A stretch of 64,000 nt of DNA, from assembly GCF_018863415.1 (NCBI RefSeq), contig NZ_JAHKSN010000002.1:248001-312000 (forward strand), in the 5' to 3' direction. The stretch's first letter is position 1. Every line of letters begins with the position of its first letter. Below are positions 39,187 to 52,036 of this stretch, piece by piece. A program made the translations under genes and the position numbers. The notes below the pieces were generated by a model that was not told the DNA's origin, made no database searches, and worked only from the letters and a program-made list of their open reading frames with translations. The stretch is from Deinococcus aestuarii (GTDB taxonomy: Bacteria > Deinococcota > Deinococci > Deinococcales > Deinococcaceae).

Positions 39187-39276
39187 CGGCAGGCGCGGTG
39201 AGGGGGGCCGCACCTTTGGCGGACCGGGCGCGGCCCCGGCCCGTGTTCCCGCCCCCTTTGTGTTGCTTTCCTCACG

Positions 39277-39305
39277 TTGACGGGAAAGCGTGAGCGGTGT
39301 AGCCT
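39277..39305 (+). promoter_or_regulatory. Sigma70-type promoter of the sugar importer operon
   Basis: TTGACG (39277-39282), 17-base spacer, TAGCCT (39300-39305). It predicts a start near 39312 and a leader of about 80 bases with a normal ribosome site. The -35 lies within an inverted repeat CTCACG...CGTGAG. Confidence 0.7.
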
Positions 39306-39329
39306 TCACTGACCAAAGTCGAGTTAAGG

Positions 39330-39345
39330 GTGGAACCGCTTCCGA
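39330..39345. promoter_or_regulatory. Candidate LacI-type operator downstream of the importer promoter
   Basis: GTGGAACCGCTTCCGA matches the 16-base palindrome before the LacI gene (52643) at 12 of 16 positions. It begins about 18 bases after the predicted transcription start, a typical repressor position. Weaker than the other two sites. Confidence 0.4.
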
Positions 39346-39393
39346 AGTGGGGCGGCGGGCCTGTGGCCTGGATGGGTCCACCCCGGAGGATGC

Positions 39394-40656
39394 ATGAAAA
39401 AAGCGCTTGCCGTTGTCAGCCTTGTCGCCGCGTTCGGTGCCGCCAGCCAGGCGGGGGCCGTGACGCTCACCCTGGCGTGCGGGGCCGTGGGCCAGGAACT
39501 CGAACTGTGTAAGGCGGGAGCCGACCGCTGGGCGAAGAAGACCGGGAACACGGTCCGCATCTTCGAGAGCCCGAATCTCACGAACGACCGCCTGGGCCTG
39601 TACCAGCAGCAGCTCGCCGCGCGCAGCAGCGACATCGACGTGTACCAGCTCGACATCATCTGGCCGGGCCTGCTCTCGCAGCACTTCGTGGACATGAAGG
39701 GCAAGGTGCCCGCCGCCGAACTGAGCCGCCACTTCCCGCGCATCGTCGAGGCGAACACGGTGAACGGCAAGCTCGTGGCGCTGCCGTGGTTCACGGACGC
39801 GGGGCTGCTGTACTACCGCACCGACCTGATGAAGAAGTACGGCTACTCGGCCGCGCCGAAGACCTGGGCCGAACTCGCCACGATGGCGAAAAAGATTCAG
39901 GACGGCGAGCGCCCGTCGAACAGCACCTTCGCGGGCTTCGTCTTCCAGGGCAAGAACTACGAGGGCCTGACCTGTGACGCGCTGGAGTGGATCAGCTCGT
40001 TTAACGGCGGCACCATCGTGGACAACACGGGCAAGATCACGATCAACAACCCCCGGGCCGCGCAGGCGCTCGACGCGGCCGCGAGCTGGATTCGCAGCAT
40101 CAGCCCGGCGGGCGTGACGACCTACGGCGAGGAGGAGGCGCGCGGCATCTTCCAGTCGGGGAACGCGGCCTTCATGCGCAACTGGCCCTACGCCTACGCG
40201 CTCGGCCAGAGCGAGGACTCGCGGGTGAAGGGCAAGATCGGTGTGGCGCCCCTGCCCGCCGGTCCGGGCGGCAAGCCCGCCGCGACGCTGGGCGGCTGGA
40301 ACCTCGGCGTGAGCTCCTACTCCAAGAACCAGGCCGCCGCCATCGAGCTGGTGCGCTACCTGACGGGCCCCGAGGAGCAGAAGATCCGCGCCATCGAGGG
40401 CGCCTACAACCCGACCATCTCGGCGCTGTACAAGGATCAGGCGATCCTGAAGGCCAACCCCTTCTTCGGCAGCCTGCTCAGCGTGTTCACGAACGCGGTG
40501 CCGCGCCCCTCGGCCGCCACCAAGGGCAAGTACAACCAGGTCTCGCAGGCCTTCAGCACCTCCGTGAGCAACGTGCTCAACGGCAAGGCGAAGGGCCAGG
40601 CGGCGGTCGCGCAGCTTTCGACCGAACTCGCCCGCATCAAGGGGCGCGGCTTCTAA
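39394..40656 (+). CDS. Sugar ABC transporter substrate-binding protein (trehalose/maltose type)
   Basis: A 420-residue exported binding protein of the MalE/family 1 type. Signal peptide [20 protein letters not shown] is followed by a mature protein with the family segments [45 protein letters not shown], and [22 protein letters not shown]. It resembles trehalose/maltose-binding proteins of Thermococcus and Thermus. GGAGG 5 bases before the ATG. It is the first gene of an operon with two permeases; the ATPase (MsmK/MalK-like) is not in the window and may be shared. Confidence 0.93.
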   Translation: MKKALAVVSLVAAFGAASQAGAVTLTLACGAVGQELELCKAGADRWAKKTGNTVRIFESPNLTNDRLGLYQQQLAARSSDIDVYQLDIIWPGLLSQHFVDMKGKVPAAELSRHFPRIVEANTVNGKLVALPWFTDAGLLYYRTDLMKKYGYSAAPKTWAELATMAKKIQDGERPSNSTFAGFVFQGKNYEGLTCDALEWISSFNGGTIVDNTGKITINNPRAAQALDAAASWIRSISPAGVTTYGEEEARGIFQSGNAAFMRNWPYAYALGQSEDSRVKGKIGVAPLPAGPGGKPAATLGGWNLGVSSYSKNQAAAIELVRYLTGPEEQKIRAIEGAYNPTISALYKDQAILKANPFFGSLLSVFTNAVPRPSAATKGKYNQVSQAFSTSVSNVLNGKAKGQAAVAQLSTELARIKGRGF

Positions 40657-40983
40657 GCCCGCCGGGCGAGCGGGTGAGATTTCGCCGCACCTGACCGCCC
40701 CCCGGGGGACGCTCACAGCCTGGGCGTCCCCCTCCTTCATTTCCCGGGGCCGGGGACCAGCAACCTTTCCATTCACCTTTCCCCCCGCGCGCCCCTCATC
40801 CAGCCGCATGGTCAGAGGTTCACGCTGCTCCTGAGCACCCGCCCGACCGCAGGCTGACGGCCCCCGCCTTTTCTCGCCGCCGTTTTCCTCGCCGCTTCTT
40901 GGCCGTGGCCGACCGCGCCCCGGCGCACCACACCCGCCGCCCCGGCCCCGCCGGGGTCACCGGGCGAGACAGGGGGCATCCTT
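40657..40983. other. Long gap between binding protein and permease genes
   Basis: A 327-base stretch without a gene. It holds a strong hairpin at 40704 and otherwise pyrimidine-rich and G+C-rich sequence. No second promoter with good -35 and -10 is visible. Confidence 0.5.
40704..40742 (+). terminator. Hairpin (partial terminator) between binding protein and permeases
   Basis: GGGGGACGC (40704-40712) pairs perfectly with GCGTCCCCC (40724-40732), 11-base loop, followed by TCCTTCATTT. In an operon it would lower permease expression relative to the binding protein. Confidence 0.65.
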
Positions 40984-41919
40984 ATGACCACCAAGGCCAC
41001 TCCACCCTCCGCCGTAGCCCCCACCCGCAGGCGCGGCATCGAGACGGCGCGCGCCCGGCAGGCGATCTGGCTGCTGCTGCCCACCCTGATCGCCATCGCG
41101 GTCGTGGCGGGCTATCCGCTCTACCGGACCTTTTTCTTCTCGCTGTTCGAGGCCAACCTGACGACCCCAGGCGAGCGCACCTTCCTGGGCCTGGGCAATT
41201 TCTGGTTCACCACCGACGAGGGCGTGGCCCTGGGCTTTCTGCAAGACCCCAAGTGGTGGACGGCCGTCAAGAACACGCTGCTCTTCACGGTCGTCAGCGT
41301 GTTCCTGGAGACGGTCCTCGGCATGATCATCGCGCTCGTGGTGAACAGCGCCTTCAAGGGCCGGGCGTTCCTGCGCACCGCGATGCTGGTGCCGTGGGCG
41401 ATTCCCACGGTCGTCAGCGCGCAGATGTGGGCGTACATGTACAACGACTCCTTCGGGCTGGTCGGGCGCGGGCTGCTCGGCGGTCAGGCGCTGCTCGCCA
41501 ATACCGACTCCGCGATCTGGGCCTTGATCGCCGTGGACGTGTGGAAGACGACCTCCTTCATGGCGCTGCTGATCCTCGCCGGGCTCCAGAGCCTGCCCGG
41601 CGACATGTACGAGGCCGCCGACATGGACGGCGCGAGCAGGTGGACCCAGTTCTGGCGGCTGACCCTGCCCCTCCTGAGACCCGCGCTGCTGGTGGCCCTC
41701 GTGTTCCGCAGCCTCGACGCCCTGCGCGTGTTCGACATCATGTACGTGATGCTGGGCCCGGTGAACGCCTCCAGCACCTCCATGACGGGGTACGCCCGCC
41801 TCTCCATGATCGACAACTCGCAGCTCGGGCTGGGCAGCGCCGTGGCGATGGCGATCTTCCTGATCATCATGGTGATCGTGGTCATGTACGTCACCGCGTT
41901 CCGGGTGAAGTTCGACTGA
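40984..41919 (+). CDS. Sugar ABC transporter permease, MalF type
   Basis: A 311-residue inner-membrane protein with six hydrophobic segments and the EAA loop [20 protein letters not shown] that docks the ATPase. It forms the channel with the permease that follows 13 bases later. Start ATG is the first of the family-like N-terminus ([19 protein letters not shown], charged and cytoplasmic). It follows the binding-protein gene after a hairpin-containing gap. Confidence 0.93.
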   Translation: MTTKATPPSAVAPTRRRGIETARARQAIWLLLPTLIAIAVVAGYPLYRTFFFSLFEANLTTPGERTFLGLGNFWFTTDEGVALGFLQDPKWWTAVKNTLLFTVVSVFLETVLGMIIALVVNSAFKGRAFLRTAMLVPWAIPTVVSAQMWAYMYNDSFGLVGRGLLGGQALLANTDSAIWALIAVDVWKTTSFMALLILAGLQSLPGDMYEAADMDGASRWTQFWRLTLPLLRPALLVALVFRSLDALRVFDIMYVMLGPVNASSTSMTGYARLSMIDNSQLGLGSAVAMAIFLIIMVIVVMYVTAFRVKFD

Positions 41920-41932
41920 GGAGGGGTGACCC

Positions 41933-42784
41933 ATGTACCTGAAACGCACCAACCCGTTCCTGTTCTACCTCCAGCGCGTCCTCTTTTACGTCCTCGTCCT
42001 CGTCATCGCCGTCTACCTGCTCTTTCCCTTCCTCTGGGCGGTCCTCACGAGTTTCCGGCGGGCGGGGGACCTCTTCCTGCCGCCGCTGCAATTCATCACC
42101 GCGCCCGCCACCGTCAGCAACTACACCCAGGTCTTCGCCAACCCCAACTTCCAGCGCGGGTTGCTGATCAGCGTGATCGTGGCGGTCGCGTCGGTGCTGA
42201 TCAGCCTGCTGCTGGGCTCTTTTGCCGCCTACGCCCTGGGCCGCTTCAAGTTCAGGGGCAAGGCCCTGATCCTGTACATCATCCTCGCGGTGAGCGTTTT
42301 TCCGCAGATCGCGGTGCTCGGCGGGCTCTTCACGCTGGTGCAGGCGACGGGGCTTTTCAACAACCCCGTCTCGCTGATCTTCAGCTACCTGATCTTCACG
42401 ATCCCCTTTACGGTGTGGGTGCTGACCTCCTTCGTGCGTGACATCCCGGGCGAACTGGAGGAGGCCGCGCTCGTGGACGGCGCCTCGCCGCTCCAGACCC
42501 TGTTCCGGGTGCTCTTCCCGGTGATGATGCCCGCGCTCGTGACGACCGGGCTGCTCGCCTTTATCAACTGCTGGAACGAGTACCTCTTCGCGCTGACCTT
42601 CACGAGTTCCAACCGCACGGTGCCTGTGGTGATCGCCAACTACTCGGGCGCCTCGCAGTTCGACCAGCCGTGGGGGCCGATCATGGCCGCGAGCATCGTG
42701 GTGACGGTGCCGCTGATCATCCTGGTACTGGTGTTCCAGCGCAATATCGTCTCTGGACTGACGGCGGGCGCGGTGAAGGGCTGA
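41933..42784 (+). CDS. Sugar ABC transporter permease, MalG type
   Basis: A 283-residue second permease with six hydrophobic segments and the EAA loop [27 protein letters not shown]. The cytoplasmic N-terminus is [23 protein letters not shown] lies 7 bases before the ATG. It ends the importer operon, followed by a bidirectional terminator shared with the convergent sugar-binding protein gene. Confidence 0.94.
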   Translation: MYLKRTNPFLFYLQRVLFYVLVLVIAVYLLFPFLWAVLTSFRRAGDLFLPPLQFITAPATVSNYTQVFANPNFQRGLLISVIVAVASVLISLLLGSFAAYALGRFKFRGKALILYIILAVSVFPQIAVLGGLFTLVQATGLFNNPVSLIFSYLIFTIPFTVWVLTSFVRDIPGELEEAALVDGASPLQTLFRVLFPVMMPALVTTGLLAFINCWNEYLFALTFTSSNRTVPVVIANYSGASQFDQPWGPIMAASIVVTVPLIILVLVFQRNIVSGLTAGAVKG

Positions 42785-42803
42785 GACCCAGGACGCCGAC
42801 AAA

Positions 42804-42840
42804 GAGAAGGGCCACCCCGCGCGAGGTGGCTCTTCTCCTT
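42804..42840. terminator. Bidirectional terminator between convergent sugar genes
   Basis: A 13-bp stem (42804-42816 with 42825-42837, one G-T) and 8-base loop. It is flanked by AAA on the left and CTTT on the right, so it can stop both transcripts. Confidence 0.8.
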
Positions 42841-42845
42841 TGCGT

Positions 42846-44039
42846 TTACCTCCCTTCGGCCCTGCGCTGCGCCTCGTCCAGCGCCGCCTTCGCGCTCAGC
42901 TTGCCGGTCGTGGCCTGTGAGATGGCGTCTTCGAGGGAAAAGGTCCACTGCTCGAAGGCGGGGGCGGTGGGACGCGGCTGGGCCCGGTCGAGCTGGGCGT
43001 GGGCGGCCCTGATCTGCGGGTTCTTCGCGTACCAGTCGTTGAGAAGGGGGGTGACGCTGCGGCGGGTGGGGGCGTAGGCGGTCGCCTTGACCCACTCGGC
43101 GAGGCGGGCGGGCTCCATCAGGAACTGCCAGAAGGCCAGCGCCCCGGCCTGCTCCTGCGGAGAGGCCCCCTGCGGCACGACGAGGTGGGCGCCGCCGAGG
43201 GGAAGCGTGCAGCCGCCCGCCCCACCACAGGGAAAGGGCGCGATGCCGAGCTGGAAGAAGGGCAGCTTGCGCGCGTCGGTCCAGTTGGCGACGCTGGCGA
43301 GGACGAAGACGTTTTGCCCGCGCGCGAAGTCAAAGGCGCCGCGGGTCGCTTCCGAGAGCCGCCGGGGCTGGGCGAGCCCGGCCGCGCTCATGCGGGCGAG
43401 CTGGGTGAGGGCCTCGACCGCCTCCGGGCCGTTGAGGTTGGGCCGACCATTCACGACGAGCGAGCCGCCCCGCGAGGTCACGTTCGCCTCGAAGGTCCAG
43501 GCATCGGCGGCGGCGACGAGAGGACGCCGGCCCCGGGTGGCGAGCTGTCGGCTCACGGCCTCGACCTCCGCCCACGTCCCGGGGACCGCCGCCCCCGACC
43601 GGCGCAGCGAGCCCGCGTTGTACATCAGGACGGGCACGCTGACGTTCCAGGGCAGGCCGAAGCGCTTGCCGCCGACCTCGCCCGCGCGCCAGACCGGGGC
43701 GTAGAGGTCGCGGGTCAGGTCCCCCGGCAGGGCGCCCGTCAGCCGGGAGAGGTCGGTGAGCCGCCCGTCTGCCGCCAGCCGCGCGAAGCGGGTGAACTCG
43801 ACCTGCGCGAGGGGCGGGGCCTTCCCGGCTCCCAGCGCGGCTTGGAGCTTGTCGTTGAGTTCGCGGTAGTTGCCGCCCGCCACGGGCACGATCTCAAAAG
43901 CGGACTGCGAGCGGTTGAAGGCCTGGGTGGAGGCGGTGACGGCCCCCTGGTCCATCGCGTGCCAGAACTCGATGCGCAGGGGAGCGGCCTGCGCGGACGC
44001 GGCCAGGAGAAGAGAGAGGGGCAGGGAGAGGCGGCGCAT
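42846..44039 (-). CDS. Extracellular sugar/glycerophosphate-type binding protein
   Basis: A 397-residue exported binding protein. Signal peptide MRRLSLPLSLLLAASAQA, then [61 protein letters not shown], very like UgpB (glycerol-3-phosphate) and related sugar-binding proteins. Two cysteines in PFPCGGAGGCTLPLGG may form a disulfide loop. No permease is on this strand nearby; it may use the permeases on the other side of the shared terminator or distant ones. The ATG follows a TATCCT box by 7 bases. Confidence 0.9.
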   Translation of the reverse strand: MRRLSLPLSLLLAASAQAAPLRIEFWHAMDQGAVTASTQAFNRSQSAFEIVPVAGGNYRELNDKLQAALGAGKAPPLAQVEFTRFARLAADGRLTDLSRLTGALPGDLTRDLYAPVWRAGEVGGKRFGLPWNVSVPVLMYNAGSLRRSGAAVPGTWAEVEAVSRQLATRGRRPLVAAADAWTFEANVTSRGGSLVVNGRPNLNGPEAVEALTQLARMSAAGLAQPRRLSEATRGAFDFARGQNVFVLASVANWTDARKLPFFQLGIAPFPCGGAGGCTLPLGGAHLVVPQGASPQEQAGALAFWQFLMEPARLAEWVKATAYAPTRRSVTPLLNDWYAKNPQIRAAHAQLDRAQPRPTAPAFEQWTFSLEDAISQATTGKLSAKAALDEAQRRAEGR

Positions 44040-44046
44040 AGGACGG

Positions 44047-44052
44047 AGGATA
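44047..44052 (-). promoter_or_regulatory. -10 box of leaderless promoter for the UgpB-like gene
   Basis: TATCCT on the minus strand, 7 bases before the ATG at 44039. Confidence 0.6.
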
Positions 44053-44100
44053 GCGGGCGCGTCTTGCCTTAGCCTGACCCGGCCCTCTCTGACGTCAGGG

Positions 44101-45852
44101 TTAGGGCAACACCGGGTAGAGGTCCACCTGGCTGCCGGGCCGCACGTCCTCGCGGGCGGCGATGCCCACCGAGACGCTGGGCCCGCTGCGGCCCCCCAGG
44201 CGGGTAAGGAGGTCGACGAACTCGTTCACGTCGAGGCCCCCGTTGGCGATGTACTCGCTGGGCACGCCCCGGGTGGTGAGGTCGGACACCGTGTCCTGCA
44301 CGAGGCCCTGAATCTGGGCCTGGACGCGGCGGGGGTCAGCCCCCAGGGCCACGTCCATCCGGCGGATGAGCTGGCCGCCCCGGTAGAGGGTGCTGTTGGG
44401 CCGGGCCTCGCAGGCGAGGTCGACCGGGAAGCCCACCGCCGTGTTGCTCGCCGCGCGGCACTGCACGAAGGTGCTGGCGTTCAGGCCGCGCAGCCTCGCC
44501 TCCAGGGCGGCGCGGGTGGGGGCGGAGAGACGGGCGGCGGGCGTGCCCCGTGCTCCCCGCGAGGTGGCGGCGGCGGCGGCGCTCACCAGGAACGTGTCGA
44601 GGTTGCGGACACCCGGCACCACACCCGCGTACACGAGGTCGTTCTTGGGAAAGGCGAGGTCGGCGTTGCGGCTGGCGCTGAGTTCGGTGCGGGCGCTGGA
44701 GTATTCGTCTTGCAACTTGCCCAGGCTCGCGCGGGTGCTCGCCAGGTCGCGGGCCAGCGTCTCGTTCGCCGCGCGCAGGTCCGATTGCTGGGCCCGCAGC
44801 GAGGCGAGGTCGGCGCGCACCCGGTCACGCTCGCGCAGGGCGGCGTCACGCTCCAGGGCCGCGGCCCCGCGGCCCTGCACCGCCGCGTCGCGGGCGCGGG
44901 CGGCGTTGTCGCGCTCGGTCCTCAACCGCTCGCGGGCGGCGAGCAGGCCGGTGCGCTCGGCGGCCAGCCGGTCGCGCTCCTCCTGGGCGGCCACGCGCTG
45001 CGCCTCCGCCTGGGCGCTGGCGGCCACGGCGGCGTCGCGGGCCTGCCGGGCGGCGTCCCGCTCCCCGGCAAGCCTGTTGCGCTGGGTCTCGACCCTCTGG
45101 CGTGAGGCCTCCAGGTCGGCGACCTGCCGGTCCAGCACCGCCACCCGTTCCTGGGCCGTCTGCGCGCGGGTCTGGGCCTGGGTCGCCGCCGTCTCGGCCT
45201 GCGCGGCGCGGGCGTCGAGGTCGGCGACCTGCCTGCCCAGCGCTGCCACCCGCGCGCCCTGCGCCAGCGCCCGCTCCCGGCTCGACGCCAGGGCCGCCTC
45301 CGACGCGGCGAGGCGGGTGCGGCTTTCCTCGGCCCGCCGCTCCAGCGTCTCCCGCAGGGCGGTGAGTCCGGTCACGCGCGCTTGCAACCCCGCCGCCTGC
45401 GTCTGGGCCGTGCGCCGCTGGGTCTGCGCGGTCTGAAGCCGGGCCTGCGCCGCTTTCAGCTCGGCGGCGGCCTCCTCCAGGCTGGCCTGCGCCCGCGCCC
45501 GCTCCGAGCGCAGCCGCTCGGCCTCACGCTCGGCGGCGTCGCGCTCGCGCTGCACCGCCGAGAGGTCACCCTGCACGTCCTCCAGCTCCTCCCGCAGCGC
45601 GGTGACCTGGGGCCGGAGCTGGTCGGCCTGCGCGATGGTGTTCACCGCGTTGCGGTTCAGGAGCAAAAAGGCCGCGAGGCTCGCCGCGCTGATGCCCATG
45701 CCCGAGAGCACCGCCACCAGCAGCGCCGTGCTCTTGGGCCGCAGCCCGAACCAGCGCAGGTGCTTGCGGCCCACCTTCTTGGCGATGGTGTCGGCGGCGT
45801 AGGCGACCACCCCCGAGAGGATGACCACGAAGGGCAAGAAGAGCCACAGCAC
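44101..45852 (-). CDS. DUF3084-type membrane-anchored coiled-coil protein
   Basis: A 583-residue protein. Two membrane segments (about 1-20, [19 protein letters not shown], and 43-66, [23 protein letters not shown]) anchor it. A coiled coil of roughly 320 residues follows (about 75-400; Arg/Ala/Glu/Gln heptads with many repeats of ERDAA and AQTQ), then a globular C-terminal domain ([18 protein letters not shown] to the end). This is the layout of DUF3084 proteins of Cyanobacteria and Deinococcota, whose role in the envelope is unknown. GTG start, 14 bases after the lptB stop, suggests one operon with lptB. Confidence 0.85.
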   Translation of the reverse strand: MLWLFLPFVVILSGVVAYAADTIAKKVGRKHLRWFGLRPKSTALLVAVLSGMGISAASLAAFLLLNRNAVNTIAQADQLRPQVTALREELEDVQGDLSAVQRERDAAEREAERLRSERARAQASLEEAAAELKAAQARLQTAQTQRRTAQTQAAGLQARVTGLTALRETLERRAEESRTRLAASEAALASSRERALAQGARVAALGRQVADLDARAAQAETAATQAQTRAQTAQERVAVLDRQVADLEASRQRVETQRNRLAGERDAARQARDAAVAASAQAEAQRVAAQEERDRLAAERTGLLAARERLRTERDNAARARDAAVQGRGAAALERDAALRERDRVRADLASLRAQQSDLRAANETLARDLASTRASLGKLQDEYSSARTELSASRNADLAFPKNDLVYAGVVPGVRNLDTFLVSAAAAATSRGARGTPAARLSAPTRAALEARLRGLNASTFVQCRAASNTAVGFPVDLACEARPNSTLYRGGQLIRRMDVALGADPRRVQAQIQGLVQDTVSDLTTRGVPSEYIANGGLDVNEFVDLLTRLGGRSGPSVSVGIAAREDVRPGSQVDLYPVLP

Positions 45853-45866
45853 GTGCCCGCGCCCCC

Positions 45867-46637
45867 TTACAGCTCGAAGTCGTCGCCGAGGTAGTGGCGC
45901 CGGGCGTCCTCGTCCGCCGCGAACTGCGCCGGGGTGCCCTCGAACTTCACCTCGCCGTCGAACATCAGGTACACCCGGTCGGTCAGGGCGATGGTCTCGC
46001 GCACGTTGTGGTCGGTGATGAAGACCCCGATTCCCCGTCGGTCGCGCAGTTCCCGGATCAACCGCTGAATCTCGCGGATGCTCTTGGGGTCTACCCCCGT
46101 GAAGGGCTCGTCGAGGAGGAGGTAGTCGGGATCGGTGGTCAGCGCCCGCGCCAGTTCGAGCCGCCGCCGCTCGCCGCCCGAGAGCTGGTAGGCGTAGGAG
46201 TTGCTCAAATGCGTCAACCCGAACTCGGCGAGCAGCGAGTCTGCCCGGCCCTCCTGCTCGGCGCGGGAGAGGCGCTGGTATTCGAGGATGGCGAGGAGGT
46301 TATCCCGCGCGGTGAGCTTGCGAAAGGCGCTGGGCTCCTGCGGGAGGTAGCCCAGCCCCAGCCGCGCCCGCTCGTGCATGGGCAGCCGGGTCACGTCGCG
46401 GTCGCCGAGGGTGATGCGCCCGCCGCCGGGGCGGATGAAGCCCACGAGCATGTAGAAGGTCGTGGTCTTCCCCGCCCCGTTCGGCCCGAAGAGCGCCACG
46501 ATCTCGCCGGGCCGCACCGTGAAGTCCACCCCGCGCACGACGGCCCGCCGACCATACGTCTTGCTGAGCCCCTGGGCGGTGAGTTCGGGTCTCATGGTCA
46601 GGGGTGTGACGGTGGGCAAGACGGCGGGGGCGGTCAC
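45867..46637 (-). CDS. lptB: LptB-like ABC transporter ATPase
   Basis: A 256-residue ATPase of the lipopolysaccharide-export group: Walker [33 protein letters not shown] (Q-loop region typical of LptB), signature [15 protein letters not shown], Walker [14 protein letters not shown] and [10 protein letters not shown]. Deinococcus is generally described as lacking classical LPS, so the lipid moved is uncertain; the symbol names the family. A TACCCT box 6 bases before GTG 46637 points to that start, giving 14 residues before the ATG at 46595. It is followed by the DUF3084 gene. Confidence 0.9.
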   Translation of the reverse strand: MTAPAVLPTVTPLTMRPELTAQGLSKTYGRRAVVRGVDFTVRPGEIVALFGPNGAGKTTTFYMLVGFIRPGGGRITLGDRDVTRLPMHERARLGLGYLPQEPSAFRKLTARDNLLAILEYQRLSRAEQEGRADSLLAEFGLTHLSNSYAYQLSGGERRRLELARALTTDPDYLLLDEPFTGVDPKSIREIQRLIRELRDRRGIGVFITDHNVRETIALTDRVYLMFDGEVKFEGTPAQFAADEDARRHYLGDDFEL

Positions 46638-46643
46638 CTTCCG

Positions 46644-46649
46644 AGGGTA
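46644..46649 (-). promoter_or_regulatory. -10 box of leaderless promoter for lptB
   Basis: TACCCT on the minus strand, 6 bases before GTG 46637; it decides this start over the internal ATG at 46595. Confidence 0.55.
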
Positions 46650-46724
46650 GCATGGGCCCCCCGCGCCGCCCGTGACGGGTGCGACGAAGGGGGCGGGCGG
46701 GTCTCCTCCCCCCATTCGGGGGCC

Positions 46725-46730
46725 TACACT
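46725..46730 (+). promoter_or_regulatory. -10 box of leaderless promoter for deoB
   Basis: TACACT, 6 bases before the ATG at 46737. Confidence 0.55.
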
Positions 46731-46736
46731 GGGGCC

Positions 46737-48577
<1,841 letters not shown>

Positions 48578-48580
<3 letters not shown>

Positions 48581-48658
48581 GCCGTCAGCGATCAGCAGAC
48601 CTGCCCTCGCTTCCGCCCTTCTTTCCCCTGATAGCTGATCGCTGAAAGCTGACAGCTT
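48578..48658. repeat. Hairpin of degenerate heptamer repeats (AGCNNTC type), second copy
   Basis: It begins at the stop codon of the DUF3108-like gene. Left arm AGCCGTC, AGCGATC; right arm (other strand) AGCTGTC, AGCTTTC, AGCGATC, AGCTATC. A 35-base loop separates the arms. Same design and same place (between a stop and the next start) as the element at 11186. Confidence 0.75.
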
Positions 48659-48671
48659 CCCCGGAGCCCCC

Positions 48672-50084
<1,413 letters not shown>

Positions 50085-50545
50085 AGAGGAGGGAATGGGA
50101 GAAGTTGGGCGGGGAGGGGCAAAAAAGGTGGTGAGCGGTGAAGGGGAGTGGAGGTGGTCACACGCCCCCTCACCCCGGCCCTCTGCTCCGCAGCTCTCCG
50201 AGTCACCCGCAGGGGGAGAGGGAGAAAAGACGCTGGAGCTTTCGTTCTGTCCAAAACGTCTATCCGGACGCCCCATGAGTGCTCATGACTGAACGCTCCT
50301 GGCCCACGGCCACGTCGGCTCGCACAGCGAGACGGTGGGCACGCAGATGGGACGCGACAAGATCAAACATTGCGTGCGGAAAGACCCGTCCACCCGCGCC
50401 GCCCGTGTGCCCTTGCTCAGCGCAGCGCCGCTCCCCCTGCCCCCTTTGGGGGTAGGGGGCTGGGGGGTGGGGGTAAACCATGGCAAGTTGCCCCGCCCCC
50501 CAACACCAACCCCGCCTTCCACCCTTGAAGGCCGGGCCTACCCCT
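50085..50545. other. Gene-free region between hisD and the copper operon
   Basis: A 461-base gap between convergent genes. It holds a C/G-tract hairpin at 50433 and low-complexity pyrimidine- and purine-rich stretches of the CCCCTCACCCCGGCCCTC kind common in high-G+C genomes. Open frames here give no protein-like sequence. No T-run terminator was found for either neighbour. Confidence 0.45.
50433..50473 (+). repeat. C/G-tract hairpin overlapping a G-quadruplex motif
   Basis: Two C5 tracts (50433-50444) pair with two G5 tracts (50448-50459) around TTT, giving a 12-bp stem. The G side continues with G6 and G5 tracts separated by CT and T, so 50448-50473 also fits the four-tract quadruplex pattern. 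Confidence 0.6.
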
Positions 50546-51370
50546 TCACCCTTTCGCCGCGGGAGGACGAGCGTCCCCGTCCGTCAACTCGATCAGCCAC
50601 GCCATCAGTTGGATGAAGGCCAGCCCCAGCGCGGGCACCCCCGCCACCATCATGATCCACCCGCTGATCTGCTGGTTTTCCAGCGGCGTCAGGTTCCACA
50701 GACACAGCGCCCCGACGTAAGGCGTGTACAGCACCTGCCGCGAGTACAGCCACACCGCCGCCACCGCCATCATCGGCAGCGCGGCGAGCAGCCCGAACCA
50801 TCCCCGAGAGCCGATCCCCGCAGGCTGCACGCTCGGCAGCGGCCGCAGCACGACCCCCCACACGAGCAGGCTGCTCAGCAGGTAGAGGCTGGGCAGCAGC
50901 GCCCCGGCGGTATTCGTGACGACGCTGGCATTGAACCCCGCCGGAATATTCCAGAAGATGATGACGGCGGACCACACCGCGAGCGCCACCCACGGGTCGA
51001 GCAGCACGCCGAGCATCCGCCCAAGGGGACGGCGGGGGTCGATCTGGACACCGCGCGGCAGGCCCAGGATCAGCAGCGGCGGCACGACCTCCGCGAGGAC
51101 CATCAGCCGCCCCATGTACAGCGCCATGCTGTTCAGCGTGAGGTTCGTCGCGGCGGACTGGGTGGCGAGGATCAGGAGAGCCACGCCGAGGCCGAACAGC
51201 ACGGCCTTCCAGGCGGGCCAGCGGGCGCGGCCCTCGGGGGTGCGCCGGGACTGGGCGAAGCGCCACCCGTACCACCCCGCCGCCGCGAGGACCGGCAGCC
51301 ACACCAGGGGATCGAACCGCAGGGCGAGCAGGCTGCCCAGGCCGGGGCTCAGATCGGTGGGAATGCTCAC
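50546..51370 (-). CDS. Cytochrome c oxidase assembly protein, CtaG (caa3) type
   Basis: A 274-residue membrane protein with about seven hydrophobic segments, of the Caa3_CtaG family (SMALYMGRLMVLAEVVPPLLILGLP, NIPAGFNASVVTNTAGALLPSLYLLSSLLVWG, TPLENQQISGWIMMVAGVPAL with conserved Gln/Trp region). These proteins help insert copper into haem-copper oxidases. GTG start overlapping the SCO stop (GTGA). It is third in an operon PCuAC - SCO - CtaG, all acting in copper centre assembly of a caa3-type oxidase. Confidence 0.88.
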   Translation of the reverse strand: MSIPTDLSPGLGSLLALRFDPLVWLPVLAAAGWYGWRFAQSRRTPEGRARWPAWKAVLFGLGVALLILATQSAATNLTLNSMALYMGRLMVLAEVVPPLLILGLPRGVQIDPRRPLGRMLGVLLDPWVALAVWSAVIIFWNIPAGFNASVVTNTAGALLPSLYLLSSLLVWGVVLRPLPSVQPAGIGSRGWFGLLAALPMMAVAAVWLYSRQVLYTPYVGALCLWNLTPLENQQISGWIMMVAGVPALGLAFIQLMAWLIELTDGDARPPAAKG

Positions 51371-52035
51371 GAGGCGGGGTTCTCCATGACGTACTCGATG
51401 TCACGCACCACCCGGTCCACCTGCGGAAGCTGGGTGTAGTCCCACAGCACACGCAGCTTGCCCGAGGCGTCGATCAGGTACGTGCCCGTCGTGTGGTTGA
51501 TCTGGTAGTCCTGCGGGCCCTTCACGTCGGCCTGCTGGTAGGCGACCCCGTAGGCGCGGGCGACCCCGGACAGGGCGGGCTCGGGCACCCGCACGCCCGT
51601 CGCCTTGCCGAAGAACTCGACGTATTCCTTGAGGCGGGCGGGCGTGTCGCGCGCCGGATCGACGCTGACGAGCACGATGTCGAAGCGCTCACGCTCGGCG
51701 GCGGGCAGGGCCTGACGCGCCTTGTCGAGGTAGGCGAGGCTGAGGGGGCAGATGTTCGGGCAGTGGGTGAAGCCGAAAAAGAGGGCGGTGGTGCGCCCGC
51801 TCCCGCCCGGCCGGAAGGTCCAGGCCCGGCCGTTCTGGTCGGTGCCGGAGAAATCCTGAGCGGCGGTCGGGCTGCCCACGGCGGTGCCGTAGAAGGGGAA
51901 GGGGCTCCTGAGCCGGGCATACCCCCAGGCCGCCCCCAGCACCAGCGCGACGGCGCACACGGCGAGGAGGGCCGACACGTACCAGGGCCGCGCGGCGGGC
52001 GGGGAGCCGGTGGAGGGCAGGGAGGTCTCGGTCAT
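51367..52035 (-). CDS. SCO1/SenC-family copper-transfer protein
   Basis: A 222-residue membrane-anchored thioredoxin-fold protein. One N-terminal membrane segment (about 19-41) is followed by the copper site CPNICP (CxxxC) in FGFTHCPNICPLSLAYLD and a later histidine in QINHTTGTYLID. It delivers Cu or reduces the CuA site of cytochrome c oxidase subunit II. It starts 1 base after the stop of the PCuAC gene and overlaps the CtaG-type gene. Confidence 0.95.
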   Translation of the reverse strand: MTETSLPSTGSPPAARPWYVSALLAVCAVALVLGAAWGYARLRSPFPFYGTAVGSPTAAQDFSGTDQNGRAWTFRPGGSGRTTALFFGFTHCPNICPLSLAYLDKARQALPAAERERFDIVLVSVDPARDTPARLKEYVEFFGKATGVRVPEPALSGVARAYGVAYQQADVKGPQDYQINHTTGTYLIDASGKLRVLWDYTQLPQVDRVVRDIEYVMENPAS

Positions 52036-52036
52036 G

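Noticed and set aside
39184..40809. A 541-codon minus-strand open frame over the sugar-binding protein gene
   Set aside because: Shadow of the binding-protein gene; composition not protein-like.
50260..50616. Short open frames in the gap after hisD, considered as a transposase remnant
   Set aside because: None of the six-frame translations gives a transposase or other recognisable motif; no flanking inverted repeats.
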